Source of the DNA: a virus
Length of the DNA stretch: 32,723 nt
Virus record (IMG/VR): IMGVR_UViG_3300010412_000053
Coordinates: 1 to 32,723 of that record
Strand: one strand, 5' to 3'
Numbering within the stretch: the stretch's first letter is position 1; each line of letters opens with the position of its first letter. The notes below the pieces were generated by a model. The model saw only the letters and a program-made list of their open reading frames with translations, was not told the DNA's origin and searched no databases. Both the position numbers and the translations under genes were made by a program. Below, in pieces: positions 1-8,255 of this stretch.

Positions 1-194
1 AAACTAAACAAAAATATAGAGTTAAACCAGACGACAGAGAAGATTTTAGAAAATATTTTTTAAAGATTAATAAAAAACTTAAATTAAATCAATCTTTAGA
101 AGAAGTTATTTGGATACACTTAAAAACTATAAAGCATGATAAAAAAGAATTGTTTGATAAAGGAATTGAACACTTTGGATATAAATTAAATTAA
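1..194 (+). CDS. C-terminal end of an unrecognised protein (partial)
   Basis: An open frame runs in from the left edge, with codons starting at base 3, and ends at TAA 192-194. About 63 residues are visible. They are rich in Lys, Glu, Asp and aromatic residues and end in HFGYKLN. The start lies outside the window and no motif is recognisable. It ends 18 nt before the tail sheath gene, whose ribosome binding site lies in the gap, so it is probably co-transcribed with the tail genes. A tail or structural role is suggested only by position. Confidence 0.6.
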   Translation, partial: TKQKYRVKPDDREDFRKYFLKINKKLKLNQSLEEVIWIHLKTIKHDKKELFDKGIEHFGYKLN

Positions 195-212
195 TAGAGG
201 AAGGAGAATACA

Positions 213-2348
213 ATGAGTCAAAGATTAACTACATCTTTCGTTAACACTAACATTCCAGGAGCTTATCCTAATGTTACGGTTAAATCAACTCCAGTAGGAA
301 TTACAAGTACAGGAGATATCGTAATAATTGGTGAAGCTGAAGGTGGGGCAGATATTTCTGCAGAATCACTTAAAGATAACTTTTTTACTTCAACTCAATT
401 AAACAGAGTTAAAGCTAAATACTTAAAAGGACCAATAGTAGATGCTATGGCTGCTTTGATTTCTCCAAGTAGCGACAGCAATATTACAGGTTCTATCGGT
501 AAAGTATATATTGTTAAAACTAATGCTGGAGCAAAAGCTCAAGCTACAATTGATGCTTACGGAACATTAAAAGATAAAAACTTTGGTGTTGATGGGAATA
601 AGTATTCTTATAAAATTACACAAATTGAAGCCGAAGTAGGACCAAGTAAAACGGGTTCTGCTCTATCTCCTTTTACTGCATCAAATTTTGACGGTCTTTC
701 TTTTAGTATCAGAAAAGACGGTAGTGCAGCCCAAGTAATTACTTTAGGAACTGGAACACACGCTTCGCTTGCAGCTCTTGCTGCTGAAATTGATGCGGCA
801 TTACCTGCAGGATTAAGCTGTTCTGTGTCTTCAACTTCTTTAAAAATATCTGCTGACGCAGACGCTTCTGCAAACCAAAAAGGGTACGGTAAATCTTTTG
901 AGCTTATCGACTCTACAGCAGGTGATCTAGCAGTTTTAGGTTTTTCTGAAGATCTAATAGTTTCTTCTCAAGAACCAGAAATTCAAATTGCTATTAATAG
1001 ACAAGATACTAATACTAATGAATCTTTTGCTGTTGCTGCTGAAGTAGCAATGACAATTGGATATGAAGGAACTTCTGCTACCGTTACTATTACAGATACG
1101 GCATTAACAACTTCTGTTGTAGGTGGAGCTGGGGCTGATTTAAACATCACTTTAAGCGAATTTCCTACAGTAGCAGATCTTGCTGCTTTCATTAGTTCTC
1201 AAGCTGGATATTCAGCAACAGCTATTGCTGCTTCTAAAAATTTAAGCCCTGCTAAACTAGATAACGTATCAGCAGTAGGAATTGCAGTTTCAGGAATGGT
1301 AGAAGCTGGAAGAATTAAAAAAGCTTTAAATAACTTTAAAACAAAAATTGCTCAAAGTGCAGTTGTTGATTTTGAAGCTTCAGCAGTAAAAGGTCTTCCT
1401 GCTGAAACTGTAGTAGCTCAATATTTAACAGGCGGAGCAAAAGGTTCGACATCTGCTGCTGCTATAGCAAGTGCAGTATCAGCTCTTGAAGGTATAAAGG
1501 CTAACTTTGTTATTCCTTTATTTTCTAGAGATGCTTCTGCTGATATTGCTGATGGAATGACTGATTCGGCATCTACTTATACTATTGATGCAATTAACGC
1601 TTTAGTTAAATCACATGTTTTAGCTATGTCAAGTCCAAAGATTAAAAGAAATAGAATTGCTATGTTAAGCAAAGAAGCTTCTTATGCTGAAAACAAAACT
1701 GCAGCTTCTTCTTTATCTCACTATAGAGTGAATATGTTCTTTCAAAAAGCAAGTCAAGTTGATTCTCTAGGAAATGTCGTAGAATATCAACCGTGGTTTG
1801 CAGCTTGTGTTGCAGCAGGTATGCAATCTGCAGGATTTAATAAATCTTTAACTAATAAATTTGCTAATGTTATTAGCTTTAAAGATCCGTCAGGATTTGA
1901 CTCTGGCAATCCAGGTGATGTTGAAGATGCTATTGATGCAGGGTTGTTTTTTATGCAATCTGAAACTGCAGGAAATAAATGGGTAATTGATCAAACTACT
2001 TACGGATTTGATTCTAATTTTGTTTATAATTCTATGCAAGCGGTATATATGGCCGATGTTTTAGCTATTCAACTTTCTGAATCTCTTGAAAAATTTGCAG
2101 TAGGTCAATCACTTGCTGATATTAGTTCTGCAGGTATTATTGCATTTATTTCTAAGAAAATGGAAGAATTTAGAAAATTAAAAATAATTGGATCTTCAGA
2201 CGATGCACCATTAGGATATAAGAATGTAAATGTTGTAATCAATGGTCCAATTGCTGAAGTAAATCTTGAAGTTAAATTAGCGACTGCAATTCTATTTATC
2301 CCAATTGAATTAGAATTAAGTCAAATTCAATCAAGTGCAACAGCTTAA
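213..2348 (+). CDS. Contractile tail sheath protein
   Basis: This is probably the subunit of the contractile sheath around the tail tube. The 711-residue product has the N-terminal IPGAYPNV stretch that resembles the PGxY opening of myovirus sheath proteins. A long Ala/Ser/Thr-rich middle (about residues 120-380) reads like inserted beta domains decorating the sheath. The C-terminal part (about 480-711) contains EYQPWFAACVAAGMQSAG and a beta-rich end, as in the conserved sheath core that polymerises around the tube. It is longer than many sheaths (T4 gp18 is 659 aa), which fits a large phage. The start at 213 has a strong site, GAGGAAGGAG at 197-206. The next gene is tube-like, the usual sheath-tube order. 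The call rests on these motifs and on gene order. Confidence 0.8.
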   Translation: MSQRLTTSFVNTNIPGAYPNVTVKSTPVGITSTGDIVIIGEAEGGADISAESLKDNFFTSTQLNRVKAKYLKGPIVDAMAALISPSSDSNITGSIGKVYIVKTNAGAKAQATIDAYGTLKDKNFGVDGNKYSYKITQIEAEVGPSKTGSALSPFTASNFDGLSFSIRKDGSAAQVITLGTGTHASLAALAAEIDAALPAGLSCSVSSTSLKISADADASANQKGYGKSFELIDSTAGDLAVLGFSEDLIVSSQEPEIQIAINRQDTNTNESFAVAAEVAMTIGYEGTSATVTITDTALTTSVVGGAGADLNITLSEFPTVADLAAFISSQAGYSATAIAASKNLSPAKLDNVSAVGIAVSGMVEAGRIKKALNNFKTKIAQSAVVDFEASAVKGLPAETVVAQYLTGGAKGSTSAAAIASAVSALEGIKANFVIPLFSRDASADIADGMTDSASTYTIDAINALVKSHVLAMSSPKIKRNRIAMLSKEASYAENKTAASSLSHYRVNMFFQKASQVDSLGNVVEYQPWFAACVAAGMQSAGFNKSLTNKFANVISFKDPSGFDSGNPGDVEDAIDAGLFFMQSETAGNKWVIDQTTYGFDSNFVYNSMQAVYMADVLAIQLSESLEKFAVGQSLADISSAGIIAFISKKMEEFRKLKIIGSSDDAPLGYKNVNVVINGPIAEVNLEVKLATAILFIPIELELSQIQSSATA

Positions 2349-2371
2349 TAATTAAATAAAAGGAGATAAAT

Positions 2372-2821
2372 ATGTCAGTAACAATGGTAGGGGCTAGAGC
2401 AAAAGTAAAGGTAGCAGGAAAATATGTAGGTATTTTCGATTCTTGTCAGTATGGAGGAAACATTGGTACAGAACCAATCCATACTCTAGGTCGCTATTCT
2501 CCAAACGAAATTTCAATCACAAGCTATGAAGCTGTATCAGTTTCATGTTCAGGGTTTAGAATTATTGACCAAGGTGTTCACGTTTTACCTGCAGCACCTC
2601 AATTACAAGATCTTTTAAATTTTGAAGCAGTTCAAATTGAAGTAGAAGACAGACAATCTGGAAAGACTATTGCAGTTATTAAAAACTGCGTACCATCTAA
2701 CTGGTCAGAAGCTCAACAAGCAAAAGGAACAACTAGATTTAACATTAGTTATATCGGAACACTTCTTCATGATGAGGCTGGAGATCAAGAAGAAAGTGCT
2801 AACGCTTCTACATTACCTTAA
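2372..2821 (+). CDS. Tail tube protein
   Basis: This is probably the inner tail tube subunit of the contractile tail. The 149-residue product is beta-rich and contains motifs resembling myovirus tube proteins: an N-terminal GARAKVKVAGKYVGIFDSC hairpin, a loop with HTLGRYSPNEISITSYE, and a C-terminal strand with FNISYIGTLLHDEAG. The size matches tube proteins (about 140-180 aa). It starts 23 nt after the sheath stop with AAGGAG upstream, and a strong hairpin terminator follows, so sheath and tube end one transcription unit. Both are among the most abundant virion proteins, which fits the strong ribosome binding sites. I did not see a separate tape measure or baseplate gene in the window. Confidence 0.78.
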   Translation: MSVTMVGARAKVKVAGKYVGIFDSCQYGGNIGTEPIHTLGRYSPNEISITSYEAVSVSCSGFRIIDQGVHVLPAAPQLQDLLNFEAVQIEVEDRQSGKTIAVIKNCVPSNWSEAQQAKGTTRFNISYIGTLLHDEAGDQEESANASTLP

Positions 2822-2844
2822 TTTAAAACACATTTATACAATTT

Positions 2845-2869
2845 AAGGGAGCTTTTTAGCTCCCTTTTT
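2845..2869 (+). terminator. Rho-independent terminator after the tail tube gene
   Basis: A perfect 9-bp stem, AAGGGAGCT (2845-2853) with AGCTCCCTT (2858-2866), encloses a TTTT loop and is followed by a T-rich stretch. It sits 24 nt after the tube stop codon and directly before the extended -10 promoter of the next gene, giving a clean stop-start punctuation. Confidence 0.9.
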
Positions 2870-2875
2870 ATTTTA

Positions 2876-2884
2876 TGATATTAT
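2876..2884 (+). promoter_or_regulatory. Extended -10 promoter TGATATTAT (copy 1)
   Basis: TG-A-TATTAT matches an extended -10 element. The expected transcription start, seven bases after the last T, is base 2891, which is the A of the ATG of the next gene. The position where a -35 box would lie is occupied by the preceding terminator, so no -35 element is available. Confidence 0.75.
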
Positions 2885-2890
2885 GTTGTT

Positions 2891-3283
2891 ATGAATGATG
2901 AAAAAAGAAATTGTATATTTACGAACCTTCCAGCAGACTCCAAAATAGTCGTTTCATCCTCAAAACAAAACTGGACTAAAGCAGTTCCATGTACCAAAAA
3001 ATTCAAAGAATCTAAACAAAACTCAGAACTAACAGATTTAGAATTTAAACTTGTAGAACTTTTTATTCAAAAAGAATTGGCTTTATTAAAAGTAGAGCAT
3101 TTTGAAAATAAAATGAATAAAATCAGAAGCTTATTATCTAATGATTATAGTTTTGAATTAAAAAAACAAGATATTGATTTGTTAGATATTAAAATAATAA
3201 ACACCATTTCCTTGACTTCTACTGAAAAAGAAGATAAAATAAAAGAAACAGAAGAAATACAGGATTTGTGGAATAATGAATAA
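2891..3283 (+). CDS. Unrecognised 130-aa protein, predicted leaderless
   Basis: I do not recognise this protein. It has an N-terminal segment with two cysteines (NCIFTNLPADSK and AVPCTKKF, about residues 7-36), then a charged, Lys/Glu-rich, probably helical body. The ATG lies only 6 nt after the -10 hexamer and no Shine-Dalgarno sequence precedes it, so the message should begin at the start codon. The frame overlaps the next small gene by 8 nt, which supports co-translation. It opens the transcription unit that leads to the AAA+ ATPase. The coding call is supported by codon use like the neighbours and by position between a promoter and an overlapping gene. Confidence 0.7.
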   Translation: MNDEKRNCIFTNLPADSKIVVSSSKQNWTKAVPCTKKFKESKQNSELTDLEFKLVELFIQKELALLKVEHFENKMNKIRSLLSNDYSFELKKQDIDLLDIKIINTISLTSTEKEDKIKETEEIQDLWNNE

Positions 3284-3503
3284 AAAAGAACAAAGAATAG
3301 CAAATACTTTTTACTTTTATACAAAAGGTGATAAAAAACTTTTACCTTCTGTAAAAAATTCATATAGAATAAGCAAAAAATCTAATAAATTCCACAATGA
3401 TTATATGGAACTTATAACTACAAAAGTAGACAATGAAGGATGGGCAGTTCTCGAAAGAATAGGTATTAATAAAAACACGGAAGAGTTTGATAAAGATTTA
3501 TAG
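3276..3503 (+). CDS. Unrecognised small protein (75 aa)
   Basis: This is a small basic protein, Lys/Asn-rich, with FYFYTKGDKKLLPSVKNSY near the N-terminus and a more acidic C-terminus. No domain is recognised. It begins 8 nt inside the preceding gene and ends 9 nt before the AAA+ ATPase gene, so it sits inside one operon. The ribosome binding site before ATG 3276 is weak, which fits translation coupled to the upstream gene. A role linked to the AAA+ ATPase or chaperonin is possible only by position. Confidence 0.6.
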   Translation: MNKKEQRIANTFYFYTKGDKKLLPSVKNSYRISKKSNKFHNDYMELITTKVDNEGWAVLERIGINKNTEEFDKDL

Positions 3504-3512
3504 GAGATATAA

Positions 3513-4529
3513 ATGGGTATTTTTGACACAACACCTGCGAAAGGCGGTAAATTTAAAATTATTAAAGCAACATCTTTAGAAGATGTAAGTGAAGGAACTG
3601 TAGTTGAACTTCCCGAATCAGATCTTTGTATTCAAACATCTACTCATATTGTTCAATACGAATATATGGATGAAGAAGATGAGGGTAAAAACAAACTAAC
3701 AATTAAACCTGGAGTATGGACAATTGCAAACGGTCCTACAGGTCTTACTTTAAGAAAAATAGAACTTAGAACTCATAACTTATTAGAAACAGCAAGTAAT
3801 ACCTCTTTAATCCAAAAAGAAGCTAAATTGTTTTTTTCTAAACTAGATATTTATGCTAAATTTAAAAAAGATCCTAAAAGAGCTATATTGTTATATTCTC
3901 AGCCAGGAATGGGTAAATCTTCTACTATATCAAAAATTAGCTCAGAATTTCTTCAAGAAGACGAAGGAACAGTAATTATATTTTGGGATACATCTGATAT
4001 CGGTGCAAATCATGTCAGCAAATTCTTATCCACAGGGTCAAAATTTTCTAATAAATGCACTAGGATGCTTTTTGTAATGGAAGATATTGGTGGTGGAAAT
4101 GCTGAAGATTATCATGGCCCAAAAACAGCAGATGCGAGTTTATTAGAATTGTTAGATGGAGCTTCTGTTAGTTTTAAACTTCCTACATTTATCATAGCAA
4201 CAACAAACACACCTGAAAACCTATTAAAATCATTAGCAGATAGGCCAGGTCGTTTTGATCAAATGTTTGAATTATTAGGACCAGGACCAGAAGAAAGGGT
4301 GCTATTAGCTCAACATATCGCTGGTCATAAATTAACTGAAGAACAACAAGACGCTCTTTACAGTAAAGATGCTGACGGACTCAGTATTGCTCATATATCT
4401 GAAATTATTATAAGATCAGAATTACATGACAAAAGTTATGCTGAAATTATTAAAGAAATGAAAGAACATAAAAAGAAAATTGAAGCAGCCTTTCAAAAAG
4501 CAAAAGGAAAGTTAGGCTTAGGTATGTAA
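3513..4529 (+). CDS. AAA+ ATPase
   Basis: This is an ATP-driven remodelling protein of the classic AAA type. The first ~90 residues form a beta-rich N-domain. The ATPase core has Walker A SQPGMGKSS (129-137), Walker B MLFVMEDIGG (185-194), a sensor-1 region ATTNTPE (about 229-235) and an arginine-finger type RPGRFD (244-249). The last ~90 residues are helical and charged. No membrane segment or signal peptide is visible, so it should act in the cytoplasm. It starts with TAGGAG upstream. It lies directly before the GroEL-like gene, but that gene has its own promoter. Substrate unknown; capsid or replication complex remodelling are options. The family call is firm, the role is not. Confidence 0.88.
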   Translation: MGIFDTTPAKGGKFKIIKATSLEDVSEGTVVELPESDLCIQTSTHIVQYEYMDEEDEGKNKLTIKPGVWTIANGPTGLTLRKIELRTHNLLETASNTSLIQKEAKLFFSKLDIYAKFKKDPKRAILLYSQPGMGKSSTISKISSEFLQEDEGTVIIFWDTSDIGANHVSKFLSTGSKFSNKCTRMLFVMEDIGGGNAEDYHGPKTADASLLELLDGASVSFKLPTFIIATTNTPENLLKSLADRPGRFDQMFELLGPGPEERVLLAQHIAGHKLTEEQQDALYSKDADGLSIAHISEIIIRSELHDKSYAEIIKEMKEHKKKIEAAFQKAKGKLGLGM

Positions 4530-4565
4530 TTTTTTATATTTTTTACAATTTTTACAATTTTTTTA

Positions 4566-4574
4566 TGATATTAT
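4566..4574 (+). promoter_or_regulatory. Extended -10 promoter TGATATTAT (copy 2)
   Basis: TG-A-TATTAT lies after a T-rich stretch holding two ACAATTTTT copies. The expected transcription start is near 4581, giving a 25-nt leader with a TTAGGAGT ribosome binding site (4593-4600) before the chaperonin GTG. TTTACA at 4551-4556 and 4542-4547 are 12 and 21 nt from the hexamer, neither a normal -35 spacing. Confidence 0.75.
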
Positions 4575-4605
4575 GTATTTGTCAATATGTTATTAGGAGT
4601 ATAAT

Positions 4606-6390
4606 GTGACTGTAAAAAAAGTTAAAAGCCCAGCAAAACTTTATTGTTCAAGCCCTTCAGTTTTAAGAAAAATCACCTCACAAACTATGGATGAAATCTC
4701 AAATATAGTAGGTTCAAGCTATGGTCCAGGTGGTAAGACGACATTAATCGAAAGTGAATACCCTGGAATTCCTAATAAAAATACTAAAGATGGTGTCACT
4801 ATTTTTAAATCATTAGGGTCTTCTGACCCTTATAAACATTTAATTATTGAACAAACTAGAGATGCAGCACAAAGAACAGCAAGCGAAGCTGGAGATGGTA
4901 CTACTGCAACAACTATTATTTCTGCACATCTTGTTAAAAGTTTGTTTAAGTATTGTGAAGAAAATCCTAAAGAATCTCCACAAAGAGCTACAAGGATCTT
5001 GAATAATATTATAAAAAAAGAACTTATTCCTGCTGTAAAAGAAGCATCAATCAAAATCGACACAAATAATCAACATTTATTAGGCAAAGTAGCAAAAATC
5101 TCTGCTAACGGTGATGAAGATATGGCAAATGCTGTTATGGAAGCTTTTGATATGGTAGGGTTTGGGGAATCATCCCACGTTACTATTCAAGAACTTTCAG
5201 GCCCAGGGGGTTATGAGGTTGAGCTTATTGAAGGATACCCTATTGCTATAGGCTTTGAAGAATCAATTGGTAAATTTCATACAGCTTTTGTTAATGATAA
5301 AGCTAATCAAAGATGTAAATTGGATAAACCTTTGTTTCTTTTATATGATGGAATGATTAATGATCTAGTAGCCTTTTTACCTTTAATTGATTCGTTAGGA
5401 AAAAAATATGTAGAAGAAGGAAATTCAGATTTTTGTAACCTAGTGCTAGTAGCTCATGGATTTTCAGAAAACGTATTAACAACTTTAGCTTTTAACTTCT
5501 CAAACCCTACAACACTTAACGTAGTACCAATGGCTACTCCTATGACTGCTCATAAAAATTCTCGTTTAGAGTTTTTATATGATTTATCAGCATTTACAGG
5601 AGCTAAAATTTTTGATATGAATAACCAAGTATCAAAAGCTACTTTAGAGAATCTTGGAACTAATATGGATAGTTTTGAATTTTATAGATTCAGAGCTACA
5701 GTAGTAGGACAACCTGATGATTTGGATATTGATGAGAGAGCAGAACAACTTGAACAACAATTGAAAAATGCCGCTAGTATTTCAGAGAAACTTGATTTAG
5801 AAGAAAGGTTAGGAAAATTAACTAATGGTATTGCTAAATTAAAAATATACGGAGCTTCTAACGGAGAATTAAAAGAAAGACATGACAGATGTGAAGATGC
5901 TGTTTGTGCTGTAAGAAGTGCGATTAAACACGGAGCGTTGCCTGGAGGATGTAGAGTTCTTGTTAATTTAGCATTAAAATTAAATGAAGAATATATTGAA
6001 TCTCATAGAGATTACAATCTAGTTCAAACTGTTTTAATTGAAAGTTTAATGGAACCTTTAAGAAAACTACTAGACAATGCTGGATATAATTCAGAAGAAA
6101 TTCAAAAAATTATTACAGATTATTTCTTAGATACTACCAAAGTTTATGACATAGAAAATATGGAATTTGGCGATCCTGAAGAATTGGGTATTTTTGATGC
6201 TTCACAAGCTGTAATACAAGCTTTAGAAAATAGTATATCTATTGCAAGTGTTATGGGTAATCTTGGAGGAATTGTTTGTTCTCCAAGAGATAATCAATTA
6301 GAAATTCAAGCTTGGAAAGAAGATCAAGAATTCAGAAGAGCTACAGATCATGCTGATGAATTTATAAACGAAGCAGATATAAGACCATAA
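4606..6390 (+). CDS. GroEL-like chaperonin
   Basis: This is a group I-like chaperonin subunit expected to form an ATP-driven folding chamber. Conserved elements appear in GroEL order: SSYGPGGKTTLI (37-48, like VTLGPKGRNVVL), TKDGVT (60-65), EAGDGTTATT (94-103), a degenerate apical domain (about 190-370), GASNGELKERHDRCEDA (416-432), and ALPGGC (444-449, like VAGGG). The catalytic aspartates match D97 (GroEL D87) and D431 (GroEL D398), so ATP hydrolysis is probably intact. At 594 aa it is longer than E. coli GroEL (548). The GTG start has TTAGGAGT 5 nt upstream; the ATG two bases earlier would stop at once. Its own promoter sits at 4566-4574. It precedes terminase and portal, suggesting capsid proteins as clients (inference). 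Confidence 0.9.
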   Translation: MTVKKVKSPAKLYCSSPSVLRKITSQTMDEISNIVGSSYGPGGKTTLIESEYPGIPNKNTKDGVTIFKSLGSSDPYKHLIIEQTRDAAQRTASEAGDGTTATTIISAHLVKSLFKYCEENPKESPQRATRILNNIIKKELIPAVKEASIKIDTNNQHLLGKVAKISANGDEDMANAVMEAFDMVGFGESSHVTIQELSGPGGYEVELIEGYPIAIGFEESIGKFHTAFVNDKANQRCKLDKPLFLLYDGMINDLVAFLPLIDSLGKKYVEEGNSDFCNLVLVAHGFSENVLTTLAFNFSNPTTLNVVPMATPMTAHKNSRLEFLYDLSAFTGAKIFDMNNQVSKATLENLGTNMDSFEFYRFRATVVGQPDDLDIDERAEQLEQQLKNAASISEKLDLEERLGKLTNGIAKLKIYGASNGELKERHDRCEDAVCAVRSAIKHGALPGGCRVLVNLALKLNEEYIESHRDYNLVQTVLIESLMEPLRKLLDNAGYNSEEIQKIITDYFLDTTKVYDIENMEFGDPEELGIFDASQAVIQALENSISIASVMGNLGGIVCSPRDNQLEIQAWKEDQEFRRATDHADEFINEADIRP

Positions 6391-6393
6391 AAA

Positions 6394-8229
6394 ATGTCAG
6401 AAGAATTAGAAAAAATAAAAAAAGAACTTATCCTAAAGCCCCTTAATTCTGCGGAAGAGTTAAGGGACTGGATGGATGTTTTTTTTAATATTAAATTCCC
6501 TATGGGTGTAGTATACCCTACATCTACACATAGTCCTGTAGAGGCTGCATGGAGGATTTATGAACTTATCAAAACAGGCCAAAGTAGAGATGTCCCTGAG
6601 ATAGTATTATTATCCTCAAGAGACTCTTATAAAACCCTTATAGCCTCTGCTATTGAGGTTCTTTGTTTAATTCATTTCAGGTTTAGTATAGCCCATGCAG
6701 CCGCCGTTCTTTCTCAGTCAGAAAAGGCCGTACAATATGCTAACTCTTTTTTTAACAAAATTCAGCCTTACTTAGAGGCTAATGGATGGAAAAAGACTTC
6801 GGACAATAAAACAAGGATTGAATGGAGGACAGATGAAGGGGATAATATCTATCTACGAGTTCTAGTTATGACTCGTCAGGGGATGAATTCCGAACACTTA
6901 CCGATGTTGTTTATGGACGAAATTGACCTTATTCAAGACCCTAGAGCCTTAGAAGAGGCTAAAATGGTTCCCAGCGTTTATAAACAGTATTTTCCATTGA
7001 CTGTAGCTCTATCTACCCGAAAATACGCAGGGGGATTGATGGAAGCCAGAGTTCGACAAGCCGAAAAAACGGGTGGGGAGGTCTTAAAATGGAATATAAT
7101 AGATATTACAGAAAGAATAACACCAGAAGAAGCTAAAGTATCGGAACCAAAGGTAGAAAGGTATATATCCAGAGAACTTCCTTTAAGAAACATCTCACCC
7201 CATGAGTTTGAATCTTTAAATGATAAGGAGAAGTTAAAATTTGAACGATTTGAAGCTTACTCTGGAATAGCAGAACATCCTATGCTATCTGTTATGAAGA
7301 ACTATTTAGTTGACAGACCGCAAGATGATGTGGGAAATTTATACAAACCAGTTGCTGCTGTTAGGAATAACTTTAAGCAGACCTCTCCAGAGATGGGCGA
7401 AGCTCAGTTGTTATGTAACAAACCAAGCTCTTCTGGCCTTGTGTACCCTCGTTTTAGCATAATAGAAAATGCTATATCAATTGATCAGGCTTACTCTCAT
7501 TTATCAGGAGATGATGAAAAAGACAAAACTCTGACAGAATTGATAAAATATATGCACGATTTAGGTATTGAATTTTATGGAGCAGCCGATTGGGGTAATA
7601 CAGATGAGACTTCAATAGGTGTTTTTGCAAAACTGGCTGGAGGAATGACATGGTTAATAGATCTTTTGTCAGCTCCAGATATGGAAATACCTGAAATTAA
7701 AGAAAAAATGAAAGAACTAACAGAACTTTATAAGGTAAAAAGATGGTTTTGTGATTCAAACTATCCTGCCTATATAAAAATGTTAAAGAAAACAGATACA
7801 AAGTACGGTAAAATACCTGCCATAGGCGTAAAAAAGGGTGTAGAATCGGTAATAGATGGTATTACATGTGTTCAATCAAGAATAATTGACGCAAACAATG
7901 TAAGACATTTTAAAGTATTAAAAATACAAAATACAGAACGTGTTTTTGATTCTTTTGAAACATATAAATGGAAACTAGATGGTAAGGGTAATCCCATTGA
8001 TGGTAAACCTGAACATGGTAAAGATGGAACATCTGATATTATGGATATGATACGTTATTATTTCCACAGTATGTTCGGTAAAGGTAAAACAGTAATGTTC
8101 ACTTACGAACTAGAAGGACCTCAAAATAGACCTTCAAATTTAGAAGGCAAAATAAGAGAGCTAACTGGTAAAACAACTGTTAATTACAAAAAAGGAAATA
8201 AAAATAAAGGGCTAGTCTGGGATATATAA
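6394..8229 (+). CDS. Terminase large subunit (ATPase-nuclease)
   Basis: This is the DNA packaging motor that pumps and cuts phage DNA at the portal. The N-terminal ATPase has a deviant Walker A, LLSSRDSYKT (72-81), and Walker B MLFMDE (171-176). The C-terminal RNase H-like nuclease shows three acidic motifs: FYGAADWG (D399), WFCDSNYPAY (D454) and SDIMDMIRYY (D548/D551). Its 611 aa is the usual length for T4-type large terminases. It starts 3 nt after the chaperonin stop with no clear Shine-Dalgarno, suggesting coupled translation. The 5' half uses AGG and CGA arginine codons far more than its neighbours, which prefer AGA. In Walker A, Tyr replaces the usual Gly before the Lys. Confidence 0.9.
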   Translation: MSEELEKIKKELILKPLNSAEELRDWMDVFFNIKFPMGVVYPTSTHSPVEAAWRIYELIKTGQSRDVPEIVLLSSRDSYKTLIASAIEVLCLIHFRFSIAHAAAVLSQSEKAVQYANSFFNKIQPYLEANGWKKTSDNKTRIEWRTDEGDNIYLRVLVMTRQGMNSEHLPMLFMDEIDLIQDPRALEEAKMVPSVYKQYFPLTVALSTRKYAGGLMEARVRQAEKTGGEVLKWNIIDITERITPEEAKVSEPKVERYISRELPLRNISPHEFESLNDKEKLKFERFEAYSGIAEHPMLSVMKNYLVDRPQDDVGNLYKPVAAVRNNFKQTSPEMGEAQLLCNKPSSSGLVYPRFSIIENAISIDQAYSHLSGDDEKDKTLTELIKYMHDLGIEFYGAADWGNTDETSIGVFAKLAGGMTWLIDLLSAPDMEIPEIKEKMKELTELYKVKRWFCDSNYPAYIKMLKKTDTKYGKIPAIGVKKGVESVIDGITCVQSRIIDANNVRHFKVLKIQNTERVFDSFETYKWKLDGKGNPIDGKPEHGKDGTSDIMDMIRYYFHSMFGKGKTVMFTYELEGPQNRPSNLEGKIRELTGKTTVNYKKGNKNKGLVWDI

Positions 8230-8255
8230 TATTTCAGCTAAAATAAGAGGACTAA

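Noticed and set aside
983-1192. Minus-strand open frame opposite the sheath gene, and similar minus-strand frames at 3145-3363, 4830-5063, 6978-7193, 10436-10663, 10629-10823, 11835-12059, 13382-13579, 24481-24699, 29133-29375, 29662-29844, 31332-31604 and 32304-32588.
   Set aside because: All lie opposite strongly supported + strand genes, lack recognisable domains and operon context, and are expected by chance.
4530-4565. T-rich stretch after the AAA+ gene as a terminator.
   Set aside because: No stem-loop of useful length precedes the T runs, so only the promoter that follows is supported.
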